Shown here in pieces: positions 1-3,704 of a stretch of DNA of 6,478 nt. Source of the stretch: an uncultured Saprospiraceae bacterium (GTDB taxonomy: Bacteria; Bacteroidota; Bacteroidia; Chitinophagales; Saprospiraceae); contig CALGLY010000795.1 of assembly GCA_937959095.1 (NCBI GenBank), positions 1 to 6,478 of the forward strand, given 5' to 3'. Numbering within the stretch: the first letter of the stretch is position 1; every line of letters begins with the position of its first letter. A model generated the notes under the pieces. The model worked only from the letters and a program-made list of their open reading frames with translations, did no database searches and had not been told where the DNA came from. A program made the position numbers and the translations under genes.

Positions 1-132
1 AATAATCAAATCAGCAAGATAGAACATTTAGATGCGCTTGTGAATTTGAATAGGCTGGATTTGAGGAATAATCAAATCAGCAAGATAGAACAGTTAGATG
101 CGCTTGTGAATTTGAATTCGCTGGATTTGAGT
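1..132 (+). repeat. tandem 66-bp repeat encoding two nearly identical LRR units
   Basis: Bases 1-66 and 67-132 match at 62 of 66 positions, differing at offsets 27, 52, 53 and 66. Each unit encodes one 22-residue leucine-rich repeat. The next unit, starting at 133 (AACAATCAAATCCAGCAA), is clearly diverged. Because the window opens exactly at a unit boundary, more copies probably lie upstream. The near-identity at DNA level points to recent duplication rather than protein-level selection alone. Confidence 0.9.
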
Positions 133-2175
133 AACAATCAAATCCAGCAATTACAAGGGCTAGATAAGTTAAAATTATCTGAATTAGACATATCCAAAAA
201 CCCAATAAAGATCTATAATCCGAATTATGTAGATATAGAAGTTATCAATATAGAACAAACCCAAATTAAAAGTCTAGCTCTCTTTAAAGAAAGAATACTT
301 GAAGGGCAAGAAGTATTTTGGAAGGAATATGATATATTTAATAAGTATAGGCTTAGAGAACCAAAAGAATACAAAGGCATTTATATACGTGGCTGCACCG
401 AACTAAAAGAACCTGCTCCCGAATGGATACAACTCGGTCCAGAAACCGTAAAGAATTATTTTGAAGCTATAGCCGAGCAAGGCGCAGAGGAAATCAATGA
501 AGCTAAAGTACTGCTCGTAGGCGATGGTGGTGTCGGTAAAACAAGTCTCGTGCGGCGGCTACTCGGTAAAGAACTCCCTGAAAAAGATGACCGCACTAAG
601 GGTGTAGATGTAGTAGATTGGAAATTCGATGTACAGCAGCAGGAAGAACGCAAGGAATTCACCGCGCATCTTTGGGATTTTGGTGGGCAAATTATTTATT
701 TCCAGACGCATCAGTTTTTTCTCTCGCAGCGCGCCCTCTATTTGCTCGTGGATAGCACTCGCAGTGGCAGCACCCAAGCTCAGGATACGGTACTCAACTA
801 TTGGCTTATGATTGCCGAATTGCTAGGCGGAAATAGTCCGATGTTATTGGTACAAAATCAAGTAACTGACCACCAAAAAACCATTTCTTTCGAGAGCCTG
901 CAAAGCACTTTTCCTTTTTTGAAGGAATATTTGACTTCTAATTTTTATAAAGACAGCGATTTTTCTAGCATCGAAGAAGCTATCAAAAAGTATATCGTGG
1001 CTATGCCTTCGGTGGGTGTGGTGCTACCTAAGAAGTGGCTGGCGGTGCGAGAACGCATCACGGCACTAGGAAAGGAAAAGCCGATGATAGAAAAGAAGGA
1101 ATTTGTAGCTATTTGCGAAGCCTGCGAAATAAAAGACGAAAAAGGGCAGGACTTGCTTAGTCGCTACTTCCACGAACTCGGTGTCTTTCTGCACTATCAA
1201 GACGAGGATGTAACGGATGTATTGAGCAATCATCTTATCCTCAATCGAGATTGGGCAACCAAAGCCACCTATATGGTTTTCGATGATGAGGAAGTGAAAA
1301 AACACGAACCCAAAGGGCATTTCTACAACAAAGACATCAAGCGTATTTGGTGCGATAAGGAATACAAGCATTGTCGTCCGCAACTCATCGAATTGATGAA
1401 AAAATTTGAGGTCTGCTATGCCATGAAAAGCGGCAAAAAGCATGAATACATTGTGCCACGCCTCATGGATGAAATGCCGCAAGAGGTACAAGAAACCTTC
1501 AAGAAAAAAGAACACTTTTATTTCTATTATCGCTACGATTTTCTACCCGAAGGCATCGTCAATCGCTTGAGTGTGCGCCTCCACGAGAAGATAAAAGAAA
1601 AGCAAGTCTTCAAAAATGGCGTTATCTTCTGGACACGCGACAAAGCCACCGAAGCTATGGTGACGGAGCAGAATTTCGGGAGTGAACGCCGCATAGACAT
1701 CCGCATCGCTGGCCCTGACACCACCACGATGGCAGACATCATCCGAGAAGAACTCGATAAGCTGAATGAGCCTTTCTTCAAAGATCGACTAAAGGTGGAA
1801 ATTTTAGTGCCTTGTATTTGTCAAAAATGCAAGAAAGGAGAAGGACGACCTGAATATTATGTCTATGCACAGATCAAAGAAGATTTGCTCAATAGCGACC
1901 CTAGTTTCCAGAATTTGCAATGTAGAAATTCGCGTCGCACCATCAATCTGAATGACTTGCTAAAAACCATTTCGCACAAAGCCCTAAAGCAAATTCAAGA
2001 ACAACTAGAAGCCCTACGAAAATCGGGCAAATATGAAGTGCATCATCACTACGAAGGCGATGTAGTGCAAGGGCATGGCAATGTCCTTCAAAAAGACATA
2101 CAAGAGAGCCAAGTGAATGCAGGCGAAAACAATTCGAACACCCAAGAATTTATGACAGATGAAGAAGAAGCCTAA
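1..2175 (+). CDS. Roco-family protein (LRR-Roc-COR GTPase), 5'-truncated by the window edge
   Basis: The reading frame is open from base 1 (724 codons here), so the true start lies upstream; the GTG at 40 is only an internal valine. Numbering below counts from base 1. Residues 1-75 are 22-residue leucine-rich repeats (LDLxNNQI pattern). Residues 121-160 are the linker typical of bacterial Roco proteins (ELKEPAPEW, then an NYFE helix). Roc follows: P-loop GDGGVGKTS at 174-182, WDFGGQ at 225-230, YLLVDSTRS after it, and an unusual G4 region, NQVTD at 286-290. COR-A includes FHELGVFLHYQDE (390-402) and LILNRDW (412-418); COR-B runs from about 505 to 603. Cysteines 605, 607, 610 and 641 may form a metal site. 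A short helix (about 660-676) precedes HHHY, a G/N/Q-rich motif at 688-715 and an acidic end (DEEEA). Roco proteins are GTP-regulated, dimerising switches; the ligand sensed by the LRRs is unknown. The gene overlaps the next one by 17 nt, which implies co-expression. Confidence 0.93.
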   Translation, partial: NNQISKIEHLDALVNLNRLDLRNNQISKIEQLDALVNLNSLDLSNNQIQQLQGLDKLKLSELDISKNPIKIYNPNYVDIEVINIEQTQIKSLALFKERILEGQEVFWKEYDIFNKYRLREPKEYKGIYIRGCTELKEPAPEWIQLGPETVKNYFEAIAEQGAEEINEAKVLLVGDGGVGKTSLVRRLLGKELPEKDDRTKGVDVVDWKFDVQQQEERKEFTAHLWDFGGQIIYFQTHQFFLSQRALYLLVDSTRSGSTQAQDTVLNYWLMIAELLGGNSPMLLVQNQVTDHQKTISFESLQSTFPFLKEYLTSNFYKDSDFSSIEEAIKKYIVAMPSVGVVLPKKWLAVRERITALGKEKPMIEKKEFVAICEACEIKDEKGQDLLSRYFHELGVFLHYQDEDVTDVLSNHLILNRDWATKATYMVFDDEEVKKHEPKGHFYNKDIKRIWCDKEYKHCRPQLIELMKKFEVCYAMKSGKKHEYIVPRLMDEMPQEVQETFKKKEHFYFYYRYDFLPEGIVNRLSVRLHEKIKEKQVFKNGVIFWTRDKATEAMVTEQNFGSERRIDIRIAGPDTTTMADIIREELDKLNEPFFKDRLKVEILVPCICQKCKKGEGRPEYYVYAQIKEDLLNSDPSFQNLQCRNSRRTINLNDLLKTISHKALKQIQEQLEALRKSGKYEVHHHYEGDVVQGHGNVLQKDIQESQVNAGENNSNTQEFMTDEEEA
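2062..2145 (+). other. G/N/Q-rich C-terminal motif of the Roco protein (copy 1 of a shared 28-residue motif)
   Basis: Residues 688-715 of the window numbering. The segment begins VVQGHGNVLQ, continues through a central ESQVN and ends AGENNSNTQ. It lies after the COR and cysteine modules and just before the acidic tail. It aligns without gaps to residues 13-40 of the downstream membrane protein with 15 identities in 28, mostly G, N, Q, S and V. The two halves resemble each other (QGHGN-VLQ and AGENNSNTQ), suggesting two stacked beta units. A role as an amyloid-like signalling motif is inference. Confidence 0.75.
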
Positions 2176-2722
2176 AAAGAAAGCGCGTAAGCTCGTAGTT
2201 CGCGGCGATGGAAATAGCGTACAGCAAGGCATTTCCAATAGCCAAATCAATAATGGAAAAGGGAATAGCAATGTGCAGCGGCAAGTCGTCGCGCCTAGCG
2301 AAAAGAAGGAAACACCGCAACCATCTAAAAAAGCCTGGTATGTCGAGTGGCCAATTCCACACTTGCTAGGCGCGGTATTAGCTGGCGCAATAATCGGCTA
2401 TTTCGGTGCGAAATATGCAGGTTTGCATTTTGGAGATACTTGGCTAGGCGCGTCGGCTGTAGTAAGTGTATTGCTTTTGCTTCGCAATCCTGCGCGGGTC
2501 TATTTGCGTTGGGCGACTTTCTGTCTTGCTTGCATTGGCGGCTTCAATATCCTCTCCCAACTCGATTTGAAATTCCAACTCTCCGACAAAACAGATGCGG
2601 CTGGTCCCTTTGATCTGCTCTTTCAACTCGGTTTCGATGATGCGCCTGTGGTGACTTTGGTGCTAGGCGCAGTAGCTGCCTATTTATTTTTCTTGGATTA
2701 TCGGATGCGGCAGCGGGCTTAG
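2159..2722 (+). CDS. small four-helix membrane protein with N-terminal G/N/Q-rich motif; candidate effector of the Roco protein
   Basis: 187 residues; I do not recognise a named family. The start is well fixed: an in-frame TGA at 2153-2155 excludes anything longer, and there is no other ATG until close to the end. No Shine-Dalgarno sequence is seen; translational coupling to the overlapping upstream gene is likely. The N-terminus is strongly basic (MKKKPKKKARK), followed by the shared motif at 13-40 (RGDGNSVQQG, NSQIN, GKGNSNVQ), then a polar, proline-containing linker (41-60). Hydrophobic segments at roughly 66-88, 93-109, 113-131 and 162-180 look like four transmembrane helices, with a polar loop at about 135-160; the end is basic (YRMRQRA). 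There is no signal peptide, so the motif is probably cytoplasmic, where it could meet the Roco tail. By analogy with receptor-effector pairs sharing amyloid motifs, it may perturb the membrane when recruited; this is inference. It could instead be a membrane anchor for the GTPase. Confidence 0.85.
   Translation: MKKKPKKKARKLVVRGDGNSVQQGISNSQINNGKGNSNVQRQVVAPSEKKETPQPSKKAWYVEWPIPHLLGAVLAGAIIGYFGAKYAGLHFGDTWLGASAVVSVLLLLRNPARVYLRWATFCLACIGGFNILSQLDLKFQLSDKTDAAGPFDLLFQLGFDDAPVVTLVLGAVAAYLFFLDYRMRQRA
2195..2278 (+). other. G/N/Q-rich N-terminal motif of the membrane protein (copy 2 of the shared motif)
   Basis: Residues 13-40 of the membrane protein. Conserved positions relative to the Roco tail include V13, V14, G16, G18, N19, Q22, I25, S28, Q29, N31, G33, N36, S37, N38 and Q40. 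Two internal units can be read, RGDGNS-VQQ and NGKGNSNVQ, with equivalent glycines 17 residues apart. The DNA of the two copies is well diverged, so this is not a recent nucleotide duplication; similarity at protein level has probably been kept by selection. Confidence 0.75.
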
Positions 2723-2761
2723 AGCTTATCGCAAAATACATTCATTTCGTCTCAGAAACCT

Positions 2762-2822
2762 TCTGCGCTGGTGTGGATTTATAATCCACCACCGACTATG
2801 CACGAATCTCTGATTCGCAGAG
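2762..2822 (+). repeat. compound palindrome with alternative hairpins after the membrane-protein gene (REP-like element or weak terminator)
   Basis: Several inverted repeats nest here. TGGATT-TAT-AATCCA (2774-2788) extends with GGTG (2770-2773) and CACC (2790-2793) around one unpaired C. CGAATC-TCT-GATTCG (2803-2817) is a second hairpin. TCTGCG (2762-2767) can pair with CGCAGA (2816-2821) to enclose both, and CTCTG-ATTCG-CAGAG (2808-2822) is an alternative to the second hairpin. A T-rich stretch (2826-2839) follows the last stem, so weak intrinsic termination is possible, but stems of 5-6 bp are poor terminators. A dispersed REP-like repeat is an equally good reading. Confidence 0.55.
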
Positions 2823-2855
2823 CAATTTATTATTTTTTTCGGCACAAATCAGGAG

Positions 2856-2883
2856 ACCTGCCCGACGAGCGGAACAGGCAGGT
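2856..2883 (+). repeat. GC-rich inverted repeat (7-bp stem, 14-nt loop)
   Basis: ACCTGCC at 2856-2862 pairs perfectly with GGCAGGT at 2877-2883. Within this stretch CCG (2862-2864) and CGG (2870-2872) could pair as an alternative inner stem. It is clearly richer in G+C than its AT-rich surroundings. It has no T-run after it, so it does not look like a terminator; a dispersed intergenic repeat is more likely, but copy number cannot be judged from one window. Confidence 0.5.
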
Positions 2884-2901
2884 TTGTAGAAGAAACGTAT
2901 C

Positions 2902-2939
2902 GGACAGTATGTCCTCACGAGCTGGTTTGTAGTAATTAC
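2902..2939 (+). repeat. further short palindromes upstream of the Uma2 gene
   Basis: GGACA-GTA-TGTCC (2902-2914) has the same layout, short arms around a 3-nt spacer, as the palindromes at 2774 and 2803. GTAATTAC (2932-2939) is a perfect 8-bp palindrome. The word GGTTTGTAG occurs both at 2881-2889 and 2924-2932. Together these suggest a decayed array of related palindromic units. They lie upstream of the promoter at 2953-2985, so operator function is possible but not shown. Confidence 0.35.
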
Positions 2940-2952
2940 GGTTATCAGTAAA

Positions 2953-2985
2953 TTTGCTTTTCCTCCACAAAAGCCCCTATCTTTG
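2953..2985 (+). promoter_or_regulatory. Bacteroidota-type sigma-ABfr promoter for the Uma2 gene
   Basis: TTTG at 2953-2956 and TATCTTTG at 2978-2985 match the -33 and -7 elements (TTTG, TAnnTTTG) described for the primary sigma factor of Bacteroidota, with a 21-nt spacer inside the accepted range. Transcription would begin a few bases after 2985, leaving a leader of roughly 10 nt before the ATG at 3002. This makes the Uma2 gene a transcription unit separate from the Roco pair. Confidence 0.7.
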
Positions 2986-3001
2986 TGAAAAGTAATATGT
3001 A

Positions 3002-3613
3002 ATGGGCATACCAAAATTAGACAGGACAGACTACACCTTTGAAGAATTTCTCGCTTTAGAAGCGGAACTAGAAGAACGCCATGAATACCACAATGGTGAG
3101 TTATTGGAAATGTCGAAAGGCACATTTGAGCATAGTGTGATAGGAGGGAATGTTTGTACTGTACTCAATAATAACTTGGCTGCTGCAAAAAAGAATTGCC
3201 TAGTCACCAATAGCGAAATGAAAGTCTATATCGAAGCTTACAATAAATCCGTCTATCCTGATGCTTTGATGCTTTGCGAAACGCCCAATTTTGTAGGAGA
3301 TAACTCGACGGTACTTAACAATCCTGCTTTAATTGTAGAAGTCCTTTCCAAATCCACCCGCATCTACGATAAGGGCGAAAAGTTTGAATTGTATCGCGGC
3401 TTGCCTTCTTTTCAGGAGTATATGTTGGTGTGGCAAAGCGTCCCGAAAGTGCAGACTTGGTATCGTGCGGAGGCTGATATGTGGCATATTACCAGTGCTT
3501 TTGGTTTGGATAAACGCATTCATTTACACACCCTCGACGCAGAAGTTTCGTTAGCAGATATTTATCGGAATATTAGCAATTTGAATCTGGAGGATAGTGG
3601 GGTGGCGTATTAA
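3002..3613 (+). CDS. Uma2 family (DUF820) PD-(D/E)XK-like putative endonuclease
   Basis: 203 residues, about the usual length for Uma2 proteins. The ATG at 3002 is the first possible start, because an in-frame TAA lies at 2993-2995. Family hallmarks are visible in order: YTFEEFLALE near the N-terminus, EYHNGELLEM (28-37), YPDALMLCE (85-93) with the PD aspartate at 87, PALIVEVLSKST (108-119) with the acidic E113, then DKGEKFELYRGLPSFQEYMLV (123-143), which supplies lysines and the conserved E139-Y140. D87 and E113 are the likely metal ligands. The fold is that of PD-(D/E)XK nucleases, but substrates are unknown for nearly all members; these genes occur in many copies in cyanobacteria and some Bacteroidota. 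No signal peptide or membrane segment is seen. It has its own promoter and does not overlap either neighbour, so a link to the Roco pair or to uvrA is not supported. Confidence 0.88.
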   Translation: MGIPKLDRTDYTFEEFLALEAELEERHEYHNGELLEMSKGTFEHSVIGGNVCTVLNNNLAAAKKNCLVTNSEMKVYIEAYNKSVYPDALMLCETPNFVGDNSTVLNNPALIVEVLSKSTRIYDKGEKFELYRGLPSFQEYMLVWQSVPKVQTWYRAEADMWHITSAFGLDKRIHLHTLDAEVSLADIYRNISNLNLEDSGVAY

Positions 3614-3679
3614 TAGCAGCTATCTTGTAATCTGACATTTTTACTGCCAATCTCCACAACTCCCTCCCGAAAATTCTGT

Positions 3680-3687
3680 TAACTTTA
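3680..3687 (+). promoter_or_regulatory. possible weak -7 element upstream of uvrA
   Basis: TAACTTTA matches seven of the eight positions of TAnnTTTG and lies 17 nt before the uvrA ATG, a plausible distance. No TTG is seen at the expected -33 distance (about 3655-3662). The rest of the 3614-3704 gap shows no stem-loop or other recognisable signal. Confidence 0.25.
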
Positions 3688-3704
3688 CCGTTTAAAGCAA
3701 ATCC

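Noticed and set aside
40..42. GTG as the start of the Roco gene
   Set aside because: The same frame is open to base 1 and encodes another full LRR unit before it, so this GTG is an internal valine and the gene begins upstream of the window.
1..132. CRISPR-like or non-coding tandem repeat
   Set aside because: The units abut with no spacers and encode regular 22-residue leucine-rich repeats in frame.
1066..1515. Minus-strand open frame of 149 codons
   Set aside because: It lies wholly inside the well-supported COR-coding region and its translation shows no family motif; it is a shadow frame.
2041..2052. HHHY cluster as a metal site or tag remnant
   Set aside because: Only three histidines in a row in the linker before the motif, with no further ligands visible; not enough to claim a function.
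2150..2182. Programmed frameshift fusing the Roco and membrane proteins
   Set aside because: The A-rich stretch TAAAAAG lies at and beyond the first gene's stop, not before it, and the GAA repeats offer no good slippery site for the needed +1 shift. A normal ATG with an in-frame stop just upstream explains the overlap better.
2796..3125. Minus-strand open frame of 109 codons spanning the palindromic spacer
   Set aside because: It runs through the repeat-rich spacer, the promoter and the start of the Uma2 gene, and the translation has no recognisable domain.
3614..3704. Terminator between the Uma2 gene and uvrA
   Set aside because: No stem-loop with a following T-run could be found in this gap.
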